Assembly (NCBI GenBank): GCA_911728455.2
Contig: OU452225.1
Coordinates: forward strand, 24,152,495 to 24,216,494
Direction: 5' to 3'
From: Marthasterias glacialis
Taxonomy: Eukaryota; Echinodermata; Asteroidea; Forcipulatida; Asteriidae
Length of the DNA: 64,000 nt
This document shows, piece after piece, positions 32,531 through 44,073 of this stretch. Below the pieces are notes generated by a model that saw only the letters and a program-made list of their open reading frames with translations, searched no databases and had not been told where the DNA came from. Each line of letters opens with the position of its first letter. Position 1 is the first letter of the stretch. The position numbers and the translations under genes were made by a program.

Positions 32531-34315
32531 TGTTTGAAAAAACATTTCTAAACTTGTAATTAGGAAAAGACGCTAATTTTGTTCATAAACTGTTTTTATA
32601 GTTTTGTGACTGGGTGTGTGTGTGTTGGTAGTGTGTGTAGCGGGTGAGGGGAGGGCGAAGTGGGAGAAACGAAACTGAGTACAGTCTGGGAAAAGTAGGA
32701 AAACTCCACATTGTGCCAGTACGCTTGACATGGGCTTAATAATATCACCGAGATTTGACATAAAATTCCAGCAAAAGCCTAGGAGTTATTGCACGGGGGA
32801 TCGTGCGGAAATCTTCTCCACACTCTGTATGTGAGTCTGACATGTCTGACAGCAACGACCAATGATTATTGAGGGATAAATTTGCCAAAAAACGTAAGTC
32901 TCGATTCGAAAGTTGATGTCTGGTTTTAGAGAACAGGGTTCGTTTGGCCAAGAAGCGGAGGTAGTCCAGCATATTGGCACAATGAATGGGGCGAGGAAAA
33001 TTCCAGATACGGCAACGTTGTCGTGTACGGCAACTAGTTGCTATATACGGCAACTTCCGGTGTGTAAATGCATAATACGGTCGTGGGGTCATCATTGGAA
33101 AACAACTGAATTACCTGGGTTTTTTATTTGTTTTGTGTATGTACATGGAGACAACTACTCATTGATGTGGAAAGGGTAATTTGGGATGTGTGCACCACGG
33201 GTGGGGACCGGGGGTGGGGATTTGTAGTGTTGTGGGGTGTGGCAAGGATGATCACGAGTAGTGAAAAATGGTAGGGTGATGTGGACTTCATACGATGTCT
33301 ACCATACCAGCAGTGTAAACAATCTATTTTACAATATAGTATATTGATCCTTCAGTGGTAGAATGGTGTGATCATACTGTATTAATGAAAAAATACATGG
33401 ACTTCTTTGTATAAAAGTAACAGATCACATTTATTTTCCTTTTCCATTGATTTTAAAACAAGTTAACAAAAATCAACACAGGAATTTTCACAGCAAAATA
33501 AAAGTCACTGAATTTCAGTAATGACTGACAAACAAAATTCTGTATCTGATAACCTTACAGACCAAACAATACGCGCGAAAGGTAGATATCATATATTTTG
33601 TTTTTTTGTTACTCCCAAATATGACAACAATAAAATCACTATTTACCCATCATTTTTGTAAATAAGTTATCTGAAACACGGCAATTTGTTTAAGGCCACA
33701 TTTTTTCACATACTATTAGTTGTGCTTTTTTAATTGTTTCACTTTATTAAACAATCTAATGTTTAATCACATATTCATGTTGGGTAAACAAAATTATAAT
33801 AGTCTTCATCCCTGATGCAATTAGTACATCTATTAATGTGCCTTCTGTTCCCTTTAAAGACGCAGGCTCGGCGCAATTACCCGAAAGATCATGTACACAT
33901 GTACAACATAAAACAAGTCACCTTTCTCACTGTGAGAGATAACAAGCCTGTATGGTGTGACTGAAAAGTATGAAATAATAAACCATTCAAATAATATGAT
34001 TTACATTTTATTGCTGTAAAAAAGGCAACTCTGAAGTTATGTATTATGTATTACACTGAAGATGATGGTGCTCGCATTTGAATAAAATTAATGCATAGTA
34101 ATATATGCAGTAAATAAAATTTGATTTTCGTCTTTGGAAGGGCTGGTCTTAGCATCCGTTGTTGTTTCTCCAGACAAGCAAACACTTTAAGATATCTCAA
34201 CATCTAGTAAGATGCGTCCTTATAAAATTTTATGGAAATTCCTTTTCAAACCAGCCTTTGTTTTAATCAAGTTGGGTTTTAAATCTAAATCATTTTTATT
34301 GTTCTTTGTGTGCAG
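32531..34315. other. Noncoding stretch
   Basis: Contains TG-rich simple sequence (32610-32640), a repeat of ACGGCAAC (five copies around 33008-33055) and a G-rich tract (33190-33240). No supportable gene. It could include the start of the plus-strand spliced unit proposed downstream, but I see no firm promoter. Confidence 0.5.
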
Positions 34316-34433
34316 TGAGGAGAGACGGACATCAAGAACATTCAATCAACCACTAAGAAGTGACAGCAGGACATCCTCAGTTAATCCCCCTCAATATGGG
34401 AAGTGGAGCACAAGGAACAGTCTTATTTTTAAG
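34316..34433 (+). other. Single-copy relative of array block A, with splice borders
   Basis: TTTGTGTGCAG precedes a 118-bp block beginning TGAGGAGAGACGG and ending TTTTTAAG, followed by GTAAGC. It is collinear with the 119-122 bp block A of the array (TGAGGGGAGATG...TTTAAAAG|GTAAAC), with shared ATCAAGAAC, CACTAAGA and GAACAGTC.TATTT words. Strong acceptor and donor. All three plus frames lack a conserved protein between it and block A. Likely the ancestral or sister exon of the amplified cassette. Confidence 0.6.
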
Positions 34434-35110
34434 GTAAGCACCTTGAATTAAGATAATTTCTTTTTGGAAGGAGCACATTATCTAGTCCAACATTATGAGA
34501 CATGTTGGGGTTTTGGGAGGTTGAGAGGGGGTAAGTGGGCCAAGTGGCACAGTAAACCAGTTAACTCCTGACTGACGTATATACACACCAATATATTCCC
34601 TGCCAATTGGACGACGTGTAATTTGTATTTTTGTGCGAATTCATAAGACTGGAATGAAGGTTGTCTGTATATTCACTGTGAAATGCTGTAAGTCACCCAC
34701 ACAAAGAGGACAGATGTACTGGAAATGATGCTGAAATTCTCCCTTTATGCGGGGGTTATTGTATAAGAAGAATGCGAGCTATCAAGAGGTTTCCACCATT
34801 GTTTATCATTGTATTTCGGCTCAATCGAGTGAACTGAGATTCCAGCCTTGGTTCAGACAGTGGGACCAATTATCGGCTGTGTCTCAAGGCCAAGGGTTTT
34901 GCAATTCATGCTGAATGAATCTGATATGCCTATTTTCTCAAAAGAGATACCAAAAGTCCTAGTACATAATGAGAATTTTTGTCCTCTCGGCTTTTTTTAG
35001 TCGGGGTTTCTTTGTGCCAGTGGATTCTCAAAGGAAAATCATTCACTGCCGTTGCGAGAAATTAATCCAGTCAGTTTTTAAGATCCTTGGCGTTAAGTGG
35101 TTAATAGATT

Positions 35111-35311
35111 AGGGTCCAATTTCATACAGCTGCTTAAGCATAAATTCATGCTCAAAAATGTTCTGCTAAGCAAAAATAAGCAGGATGCAAGTCACATATT
35201 GTACATGTGACATGGTATTTTGGCTGGTAACCTTATTCTGGTAAGCATAATTTTGGTTGTGCTTAGTTTATCTACATTTTGTGTTTTAATAGCTCTATGA
35301 CAATGGACCCT
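35111..35311. mobile_element. ~200-bp miniature inverted-repeat element
   Basis: Ends AGGGTCCAATTTCATACAGCT and, inverted, AGGGTCCATTGTCATAGAGCT. Interior has TGCTTAAGCA, CTGCTAAGCA and GCAGGATGC words. No coding capacity; a related end occurs at 36474. Confidence 0.65.
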
Positions 35312-36473
35312 GCACGTAAGTGATGCAACTGTCTTGAAGAAGTTGTTATTTTGCTGCATTTTAGTTTGCTTGGGATGGGAATTAGGGGAGGTAATTGTTC
35401 AATGATCTAAACTATGTCATTATTAGAGGAAGTGTTGTAATCTTAGAGGACTAGTAACCAGTAATTAACCCTTAAGCACTTTTGAACAATTAAACATTGA
35501 GTCATTTACTCCTTGAATGCACCACAGAAATTAACAAAAAAATTTACAGTTCATAGAAATCCTTAGATAACTTTCGTTATCCTTAGATTATATTCTTGTG
35601 TTACAAGTTTAGTTTATTGTGTTGAGGATGAAATTATCTTTTTACTGATTTGCACAGTTGTTTTGTTTGCTCTACCAAATCAAAGCTTTGAGGTTGGAAA
35701 CATAAAGACAGCTAAACTAAAATTAGTCAGCTCTATGTACGCATTAAATGTTTGTTACGTGGAAAGTTGTGCACAGAAGTTTGCTCAACTGTACTGTCAT
35801 CTCAAAGAAAGAAAATGTTTTGTTGATTTTTTAAGATAGAAAATGATCAAAACAAACCTTGGGAAATAAGAATAAATGCCTCTATTAACTACAGATAGCT
35901 TCTCTATCTAAAACTGTATGTAAAATCCTTTCAAATCATGATTTTCCTTGTTTAAAACAAACAACCATAAGTTTAGAGTGAAAACTAACGCGGTTGCCTT
36001 ACTGTGTACAGTGCAAGTGAAATACATTGTACATGAAATACAGTCTGTAGACACACACAGAACAACTCGCTTTGTAGACAATGTAATTTTTTCTTATGGA
36101 GACCATGTATTAGTTTTTAGACCATTGTAAGCTTGAGATTGCGTCCTATATACGGCTGTTGATGTATTTCAATTAGGTGTATATAACTCAACTTACAACT
36201 TGTCAAATTTCGAGGGCTGTCGTGGCTGATTTGCGGAGTAGTAGGCAGGGTGCTTCTGGGCAGTATGAGTTCTAAAGGGTTAAATTGTTAAATTTGGCAG
36301 TGTCAGTTTAGAGTGAACCTGAGATTTGATGAAGTTTCCTGCAAAAGATTTTTATTTACGTTGTATGGCGTAGATCACCCAGATTGCCAAAAAATCATTT
36401 TAGGAATTCAGAATTTAAAATAACAGTTTCCAAAAACTCACACCTCCCTAATACTGAGCCACCATGTTGAATT

Positions 36474-36597
36474 GGGCCTAATTTCATGGGAATGCTTACC
36501 AGGGAATTCTGCGCTTACGACCCACAGAATTTTGTGCTTTACAGGGTGCTTTAAGCGCAGAATTTCACAGTGTGGGCAGAGCCATAAAATTAGACCC
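36474..36597. mobile_element. ~124-bp miniature inverted-repeat element
   Basis: GGGCCTAATTTCATGG (36474-36489) faces CCATAAAATTAGACCC; the centre carries TTCTGCGCTTA / TAAGCGCAGAA as a second inverted pair. Same end family as 35111-35311. Confidence 0.65.
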
Positions 36598-37506
36598 AGG
36601 TCCTCAAAATTAAGTAGTACTGAGCATATGCGCACACACTCAGAACTGTCAAAAAGGACCATTGTGTCTGCTGCCACCCAGCGTTTCAAAAGTCACCTAT
36701 TGTCACCAATCTTGCCCAGGCCTCAAAATTACCGACAGCACCGACAGCAATTTCCGTCAGTGCCCTGTGTCATTGCCGTGATGTCCTCGAAATCACCGAC
36801 AATTCATTAATAAAATTGTCCATGCATAGGAATTCAAGTTCATGCAAAAGTTTTCCAACTTTTGTGCAGAAGAAAACAAATAAATAAATAAGAACATTTT
36901 AATACAAAACTGCAGTTGTATCCAGACCACAATTATTTCTTACTTTGCAAGCAGGAGGCACCACTTTAGTCACAAAACCTCAAATCACCATCACTCTTGG
37001 TTAGAGTTAAAAAACACGCGGTTACATGACGATGGCACAAGTAGTAAAAAAATTGTGACTGCATCGCAACATTTTTACTTCGAGCAATCACCCCACAAAA
37101 AAAACAAAAACGAAAAACAAGAAGAAACAGATATTACATTTTATTGTAAAATGCTCTTTCCATTCATCTAGGGTACTGTAAATATTATAATTTTAGCCAA
37201 ATAAAGCCTACATGTTGTGTAGTTTTTTGTAAACATGCTGCAATTGCCGGGGAACTTGCTCCACTGACCATGCTTTCGATGGCTTTCGCGTGCGCACCAG
37301 CGATGAAAATGCTGTGTAAACGTCCAGCAGTTAGTGCACCAGCGATGTTCCGAGCATGCCCAGATCCTTCTAGTCTTAGATGAAGGCATTCTGTCAAAAT
37401 GCACAGGTACATTTCAACAATAGAGGGCACACTCTCCTGTTCTTTCATGTTGTTTTGAAAGCACCCTCTAGCGTTCAATGTTCCCCGCACAAACAAAGTT
37501 CTGGGT

Positions 37507-37626
37507 CAAAAAGCTTTCAGTGTAGCTGGGCCAATGTTTTGGAACAAGCTTCCTGCTGTTGGTAGGGAATTGGTTAGTTTATCTTTATTTTGTAAATTTC
37601 TTAAGACTCATATTTATCCATATTGA
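37507..37626 (+). pseudogene. C-terminal end of a non-LTR (CR1/L2-like) retrotransposon RT
   Basis: A 39-codon frame ending in TGA reads KAFSVAGPMFWNKLPAVGRE and then LFCKFLKTHIYPY. The FSVAGP.FWN.LP and FK..LKTHI pattern is the usual C terminus of CR1/L2/Rex-type LINE proteins. Only this extreme 3' end is present, as in heavily 5'-truncated LINE copies. A 3' UTR of ~50 bases and a pentanucleotide tail follow. Confidence 0.75.
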
Positions 37627-37678
37627 TCTCTTTCATGTGCGCTATGATGTTGATGGAATAGCACCTTACAAATTTTAA

Positions 37679-37744
37679 TTGTTATGTTATGTTATGTTAT
37701 GTTATGTTATGTTATGTTATGTTATGTTATGATATGTTATGTTA
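37679..37744. repeat. (GTTAT)n microsatellite, LINE 3' tail
   Basis: About 13 copies of GTTAT with one GATAT variant, directly after TTACAAATTTTAATT. LINEs of this type commonly end in short tandem repeats, so this is probably the element's own tail. Confidence 0.85.
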
Positions 37745-38070
37745 TCATCGCTGTGACGAAGTGGATTTAAAATGAATGTGTGATACCCTAATCCAAAAAA
37801 ATGCACAAATTTCGACAAAGACTCAACAAAAATGCTGTAAAATCGCCTACTGGGTTCTCAAGATATCAAAGATGAAATAAAAGGCATTTTATTGTACCCA
37901 TGATCATTTTCTGTCCTCAACCCAGGACAGGGTATTACAGAGTATCACACATTTGTTTTAAATCCACTTCATCACAGCAATGTTACATATACCTTACTGG
38001 GGCACTAATATGACCGATAAAGTCAAAATATTTTAAAAAGCAGTACAGCGCCCCAGTTACTGGGTCAAGT
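37745..38070. repeat. Isolated, diverged copy of the fold-back array unit
   Basis: Shares AAATCGCCTACTGG.TTCTCAAG, GATGAAATA, ATGATCATTTTCTGTCCTC and the terminal CAGTACAGCGCCCCAGTTACTGGGTC with the 8.9-15.4 kb array. Its outer part has an inverted pair ATCGCTGTGACGAAGTGG / CCACTTCATCACAGCAAT (37746-37785 and 37945-37985). It sits at the end of the LINE microsatellite. Confidence 0.7.
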
Positions 38071-38697
38071 ATCTCCTATTAATAGCACTTACATTGGGCC
38101 TACATGTGAGTTAGAAATGTTTTATCTTAATTAAAATAACCCGGATGTACACACCAAACCGTTTTTGCATGGAGCATTTTCGTGCGAGATGGAATGTTGT
38201 TGCACAATCGAAATAACAACGTTTTTGCACTGATGTGACTTATTTTTTGTGTAATTTTGGCATGGTTTCTAGTAATGTGTATTTTTAAAGTTTTCAACAT
38301 TAATTTTAACCTAACCTGAGAGCAAATTGTCAATATTTTCACGAAGGGACGGGCATGTCAAAAGGCGTTAAATAACGATTAAAGTTATTCACATTTTATT
38401 CACATGTGCTAAATTTGAAACTACAGTATCAAAACTTTCTTGGTAAACCAGCCTTATATCAGTGAAAAAATGTGATTTCCCAAAAAGACTCATGATTTTC
38501 GATATGCCCGTCCATTCATGAAAACATTGACAAAATTAGAGTCTTTCTATTGGATTGTATTTTACTGATTTTTCGGCCGTATTGACACTCAGGATATGCC
38601 AAATTTGTTTATTATACTAATCAGAGCAACCATGAAACTACACGGAAATGTTCTGTACTTTGGGCAATGATTTAACTCTTTTATATCCTTTTTTCAG

Positions 38698-39329
38698 GCT
38701 CAAGCTTAGATGATGTTCCCCCCGCTGTACCTCATCATTGATCACTGCCTGTGTAGAACTCAGTAGCTCACCTGTGAAGATCACCTACTTGATATCACCC
38801 TTCAGCACCCATGGCACAAATCGAACCTTGTCACCAGTGAAGATTATGTTGAACACACTGGACGATTCAGCTGGAGGCCCTCCTTAATTTCATCTCAGCA
38901 ACACATGAACTTGTGGAACCCAGACATACTAAATAAGCCAAGGATGAAGATCGCCTACTTGAGATCACCCATCAGCAGCCATGACATGAATCGAACCTTG
39001 TCACTAATGAAGATTATGTTGAACACCCTGGAAGTTTCAGTGGGAGGCAGTCCTTAGTTTCATCTCAGCATCACAGACATGCTGGATGAACCAAGCAGCA
39101 CCTACTAACTCTTGAAACCCAGTAACCCGCCACTGAAGAGTGAAGACACTCAGCGTCACCTTCTAATAGATCACTTGCTGCTCTAAGTCAGAGCCAATTG
39201 GACCCTCTTCATTTCTCATGTGTTTGAACTTCCAGTGAAGGCCTCCTTGATGCCACCCAGTAACACCCACAAGATTAAGTCATTGTATCCCTGTTGTCCT
39301 CAACACTACACAAGGAATATAAACCCAAG
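38698..39329 (+). other. 632-bp splice-bounded noncoding block
   Basis: CCTTTTTTCAG precedes it and CCCAAG|GTATGTG follows. Stops in all frames. It contains a ~165-bp imperfect tandem repeat (38776-38940 and 38945-39060) with words GAATCGAACCTTGTCAC and GAAGATTATGTTGAACAC, and the degenerate motif GATRTCACCC-N-CAGCA-N-CCATG, also seen at 41212-41228. The donor CAAGGTATG is shared with the next two blocks. Likely exon of a noncoding transcript. Confidence 0.5.
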
Positions 39330-39729
39330 GTATGTGATGAATACAAATGAATCATTTGGTTAGAATGCTATGATTGTTCTTTTTATTTACGGTACTCACT
39401 TCTGTACAGCAGAATCAATATTAAAAAAATTGCATCACTGAAAGAATAGTAGAATGATATTTTGATGCATCACATTGCTTAAATTTTAATTCAACCCTGA
39501 AAACTGAGATTGTTGCCAGAGTCACTGCCAGGCAGGCATTGAACCTCAATATTATTTTAAATGAATCCTATTGGTTTTTTTGTACTTTTATTGTTTTTTT
39601 TTGTGTGTTCACAGATGGCTGATGAAACATCCCTCTCTAAAACTTTGCACAAATCTGAGGTTTGCACAACCAAAGACACATACTGTCTTACATGTAGTTA
39701 ATCCTTTTCTGCCCTTCTTTTTACAACAG

Positions 39730-39964
39730 ATAAAAGCATCAGAGACAACACAAGATCTCAAGATGTTCACGCTTCATCCCATTGAAACTCCTTGGTCAAC
39801 CTCTAGCCATCATAGCCGATGTGGTTAAATTTAACAGGAACACCATCATGACACCAAAGAAAACTCATAGATTCATCTCACTCAGTGGTACGGAACCTTT
39901 GATGTCACTACAGACCTGATGAGCAGAACACCAGGAGCAACGTTGGACCCATCATGCAACCAAG
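39730..39964 (+). other. 235-bp splice-bounded noncoding block
   Basis: CTTTTTACAACAG precedes the block and ACCAAG|GTATGTTG follows. Inverted copy at 6540-6787 keeps both borders. A 5' extension from an alternative acceptor at 39614 is possible. No conserved frame. Confidence 0.5.
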
Positions 39965-41017
39965 GTATGTTGATAGTCACTCCCAATAGCCTTTTGTTTA
40001 TCAGCAGAGTTATAGTTAAGCAATCAAGGTTTTCTTTTATTTATCAAAAGTTAAAAGAAATGACAAAGATGTTCCTTTCTAACACAGCAATGTTGCTGTC
40101 TCCTGTAATAACTAAAAGGGTTCAGGCCTGTGCTCACTCTTTGCCAAACCTCTTGGGGATTCATTTGTGGTGATATAGTGAACCAAAATTCTCTAGTTTT
40201 ACCTTTAGAGAAATTTGTAAACTTCTACCATGAATTTAATTTCAGGACTTGTCATTTTTGTACAACCACTCTCTAAATATGAAAAACCACTCGTTTTGTC
40301 CGCCACCACTGTTGCAAAGAGCCATATGGCGGACAACTCTTATTAGAGTGAAAGACAGAGATTTTCAACTTGAATCAGAGTAAAGTTTGCTCCCATTTCA
40401 CTCAAAAAGTGTGATGCACAGTGAGTTTCACTCTCAAAAGAGCTACAATGACACCACTCAGTTGAGAGAGTGAATTTTCACGCTTTTCCATTTAGAGAGC
40501 ATACTGTTGGGGGATATACTTTATGGACTCTATTTGAAAGTGTGTGAGTCAGAACACACAGTCTTACAAAATTGGTGTTAAAGGAAATTCACACCATTAG
40601 CTGACCAGTTAATTTTATCTAATGTTTTTTGTACAAATTGAAAAATGCATGTGAACATTAATTTTGACTGGTATCAGCTTGATAGTACCACAAAACATGA
40701 AATCTTTACGCTTTTACTCTATTTTTGAAACAATAATTTACTTGAGCAGCCTATGTAATGAAGGTTTTTTTTATTCAGGTTTAAATTAATAATAAAAACA
40801 CAATGTAACTGCAACAGTTATACACCAGCCCTTTAATTTTATCTTTGAGAAGGCAAGAGTGTTTTCATTTCACAAAGGGCTCTACCATTGTAAAATCTTG
40901 AAGTCAGTGGCATTAACAAAGAAATGGTCTGCATGGCCTCTGTAGTTCCAGGCTGCCCCATTAATCCAGGCTTGTGCTGTTTAAGTAAATGTTCTCATTG
41001 CTTTTCCTTTGCAACAG

Positions 41018-41275
41018 ATTATCTGTGAGTAACAAAACAAACTCGTGAGATGTTCCTTGGTGGCACCCTGATGAACTCAGGGAGCTTGGTCATCCTCTGC
41101 TTGAGAACCCCTGAGTTGATGACCCTGGCCTTAGCATCCACTGCTCGGTCTTGTTAAATCACCCTTCAGAGAGAAGCAAACCCAGACGTACCCTCTGCTG
41201 AAGCTCTCTGATGTCACCCAGTATCATGGACCTCTAGATGATGGACTAGAACCATGGCTCTACAATACAATCAAG
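41018..41275 (+). other. 258-bp splice-bounded noncoding block
   Basis: TTTGCAACAG precedes it and ATCAAG|GTATGTT follows. Inverted copy at 3426-3684. Contains GATGTCACCCAGTATCATGG, like words of the 38698-39329 block. Stops in all frames. Confidence 0.5.
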
Positions 41276-41934
41276 GTATGTTAAACACTTTTCCACAAAC
41301 TGACTGGAAGGGTTTCCTTTTTTATTGATTTATGCTCACATGTTTCTACTTCAAAAGTACCAAAGAGAATGGCTCAAAGTTGGGAGTATACAATTTACAG
41401 AGTGGTATGGACTATTCCTGGAGGCCTTTCACTTTTGTATACATACTACAGTGACATCCGAGATGTGATACTACAGTGACATCTGAGATATGAGGCTCAG
41501 TTTCCGGGGCGGACAATTTTCAGAGCTCTATACATGCCATAATTCAAATCTTACCTGTAGGAAGCTACTAATCTCACTGGATTAATATTCCATGGCCACA
41601 TACATTTTTTGGTTGTTGGTTTTGGACGCCAGGTATTCCTCATGAATCTGTCATTTTCGTGAAGTAATTCAGCTCTCTACGTTAAACATTTCTGCAAACT
41701 TTAAACACAGTTTAATCAAGCAAACTTATTATGTGTGTGTTGCACAGCACTATACATGAAAACAGAAACTTTTTAATGTTGAGAGCTGACTTGTTCCACA
41801 AAAATTAAATTTTTTGAGGAACACCTGGCCTCCAAAAGCCACTGCCAAAAATGCTACAGCCAAAATCGAAGCTTCTTACAAGAACACTATGAAGATTTTA
41901 TGTGTGAAAACATTAGTTTTAATGAAATTGATTG
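41276..41934. other. Intron-like spacer
   Basis: The first 200 bases belong to the inverted-duplication arm; 41475-41934 has no counterpart in the left arm. No gene seen. Confidence 0.5.
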
Positions 41935-42360
41935 ATTGATAAATGAAGGCACTGTCCAATTCAGTGACACTCCAAAACTGTTGACTTGGGGATCATAAAA
42001 CCGCAAAAATGTTTTCGCATGTTTTATGGGTGAGGTCCATGTCCAGGTATTATATTCATAGATTTTTTGTTGTTTTGACAAGGGTTATTTTTGCATAAAT
42101 ATAGAGTGACCAGAGGAACTAGCATGACAAATTTAATCAATGATTTCAACTGGGGGACAAGTGGGAATGAGGATATTTTTACAGATCCTCGAGTAGCAAT
42201 AATATGTTTTCATGCCTCGAGTACGGGCACTCATCAGTTGGAATTGATTGATTCTAAAAGAATCCGTATGTCTCATGTCTGGATTTTAGAAGGTAGGGTT
42301 GAGTTAGATGGCAACGGTTCGAAGTAAATGTTGATAGTCCATTAGTTGACGGTTATTTTG
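41935..42360 (-). mobile_element. PLE copy 3, 3' end fragment
   Basis: The minus strand matches the tails of copies 1 and 2: ACATGAGACATACGGATTC, the hammerhead-like core, and the terminal GTGTCACTGAATTGGACAGTG block (~41950-41972). The RT part is absent. It lies between the right inverted-duplication arm and the tandem array. Confidence 0.7.
42175..42275 (-). ncRNA. Candidate hammerhead-type ribozyme core in PLE copy 3
   Basis: Minus strand: CTGATGA (42237 down to 42231), stem GTGCC/GGCAT (42230-42226 with 42216-42212, one G-U and four Watson-Crick pairs), 9-base loop, then GAAA (42211-42208). Upstream GATTCTTTTAGAATC forms a hairpin, with GATTC|TT again a possible cleavage position. Compared with copy 2, stem II is kept by different bases next to the core (G-U instead of U-U). 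Stems I and III are short or unclear. Confidence 0.4.
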
Positions 42361-42575
42361 GGTGAGATCCTTGTTTTTAATTAAAAGAACTATTCCCACA
42401 TCAGTTGTCTTTCCCATTAGGTCTTCTACTTCATTTAATTAATAGAGAGAAAGTTTGACATTAAAATGTTCTGAACATTTTTTATAAAAGGAATGTATCA
42501 ACAACTAGTTATTGATTGAATGTAATCTATGAGTTTTCTAGTCTAACTTATTTCCAATTTTTCTTTTTTGTGCAG

Positions 42576-42697
42576 TGAGGGGAGATGTAGTATGTCAAGA
42601 ACAACTGATGTTCTACTAAGATAACTGGCCAGGGGGATGTCCAAGTTAGCCTTTGTCAGCTGAGAACTGAAGTATGAAGAACAGTCGTATTTAAAAG
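42576..42697 (+). other. Array block A (122 bp), candidate exon, first of eight copies
   Basis: TTTTTTGTGCAG precedes and TTTAAAAG|GTAAAC follows. The eight copies are 119 or 122 bp, the 3-bp difference being a TAG in GATGTAGTATGTC versus GATGTACGTC. All eight keep AG before (GCAG, GTAG or TTAG) and GT after, and all keep a pyrimidine-rich lead. Stops occur in every frame in several copies. Homologous to the single block at 34316-34433. Confidence 0.55.
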
Positions 42698-42842
42698 GTA
42701 AACACCAGTTGTTGGGGTTAGGTAGATGGAAAGGGGATAGTGGGATCCAAGAGCCTCAACATGAGATACCATTGCCACTGTCTTGAAGAACTTTTATTTT
42801 GGCAGACGTGATTGGTTTGCTTCATTTTACTTCGCTTGTGAG

Positions 42843-43021
42843 CAGCGGCATAACCTGGGGGGGGGGTGAGCCCCTTTCCCCTCCCCTGCTCAAAACCCTT
42901 GCCCCCCCCCCCAAGAGATATTCAAAAATGCACGAATGAATGGTCCTATATGTTAAATTACACCACTAAAATTATATCTTTGCCCCTGCATGCTCCCGAA
43001 AACGAAAATGTCTGGTTATGC
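42843..43021. mobile_element. hAT-type miniature element within the array unit
   Basis: Begins CAGCGGCATAACCTGG and ends CTGGTTATGC, flanked by CTTGTGAG at 42835-42842 and 43022-43029, an 8-bp target duplication; the last five bases of the right end are missing. Related to the 27587-27727 element. The equivalent copy occurs in each complete unit (for example starting near 47816, 50534, 53287, 54427, 57184, 59938, 62696), so it inserted before amplification. Confidence 0.75.
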
Positions 43022-43981
43022 CTTGTGAGGCGTTGGGGAGTTTATATCTCAGTGATCTAAGCCATCTTGAGGAATAATATCTGTTGAGGCATGTTGTTCT
43101 ATTTGCAATAAATTTACGTTACTTCAGTAAATGACAGTCAAGTAGGAAAGATTATTCATATTACACACTGCCCTTTTCAGTTGGAACTTGTCCATGTAAA
43201 AAGCAGAGAAAAATGATTGAATTTGAGTTAAACTAAGCGAAAACAGGAGGTCCTTGTGTAAGGGGGGCAGTGGGATTGAGGCCCCCCTACTCAGAACTTT
43301 TCCCCCCCCCCCCCCACAAATGAGATCGAAAAATGCACAAATGAATGGTTCATTACGTTAAATAGCCCCCAAATTATGTCTTTGCCCACCTAATGAATAT
43401 GTCTGGTTACCCACTGCCTTTGAGGTGTTGGGAAGTTCATAAGTCATCTCGAGGCAAAGTATGTCTTTGTTCGAGTCGCTACTCTCTAAATACTTTATGC
43501 AGCATTTGGGTATCACAAAAGGCCAAGCTGTCAGAGGGCGTTCTATTTGTAACAGATTTCTGTTACTTCCGTAAATTGCAGTCAAGTCTGAACAATTATT
43601 CCTTGTACACACTGCCCTCTTCAGTAGGAACTTGTCCCTGTTAAAAGCAGAGAAAAATTATTTAGTTTGAGCTGAACTAATGAAAAACAGGTTGCCCTTG
43701 TGGCCTCACCCCTGTGTCCCATCCAAGTTAGGAAAATACAAAGTTAAACAACGCGAGATATGGAGAGTCCATTTTTTAATTAAATGACCGTTTAAATTAA
43801 ATAAAGTGTATCAATGGCGAGATTGGGTGTGATGAATAAACTCTAATTAAAAGTAACTTTCCCAATAGGTCTTCTACTTCATTTCCAAATCGGATATTCT
43901 TGGTCCAAAATAAACTAAAGTACTACTGGTAGTTGTTTGAATTAAACTTGTACTAAATTCTTTCATTTTTTCCCCCTTCAG

Positions 43982-44073
43982 ACTTGTACCTTGTGCTTGC
44001 ACTTCCACGATATCATCGTATTCACCAAATAGATTGCAACCACCTATACACGTCAGCTTGTATGTTTTCTGAG
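43982..44073 (+). other. Array block B (92 bp), candidate exon, first of nine copies
   Basis: CATTTTTTCCCCCTTCAG precedes and GAG|GTAAGT follows. Seven of nine copies are 92 bp; the one at 55591 has a 2-bp insertion (94), and that at 61108 is 91. Variation in the acceptor tract is mostly C/T exchange (CCCCCTT, CCTCCTT, CCTTCTT), and the donor is GTAAGT or GTAAGA in all. One frame is open through the block and beyond the donor in eight copies but has no ATG, and replacements among copies change residues freely, so coding is doubtful. Confidence 0.55.

Larger units (their letters stand above)
34434..37506. other. Intron-like stretch with small elements
   Basis: Contains miniature elements (35111-35311, 36474-36597) and an ACTGTCTTGAAGAAGTT word near 35329-35345 that also follows block A in the array, suggesting the array unit's flank derives from this region. 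No protein gene. Confidence 0.5.
39335..41474. repeat. Right arm of the large inverted duplication
   Basis: Partner of 3230-7164 on the opposite strand. Keeps the uninterrupted Harbinger target at ~40080-40092 (TTCTAACACAGCAATG). Carries its own ~325-bp insertion after 40112, containing GTGAAA..CACTCAAAAAGTG words. A short tandem duplication ATACTACAGTGACATC occurs at 41447-41482, right at the arm end. Confidence 0.85.
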
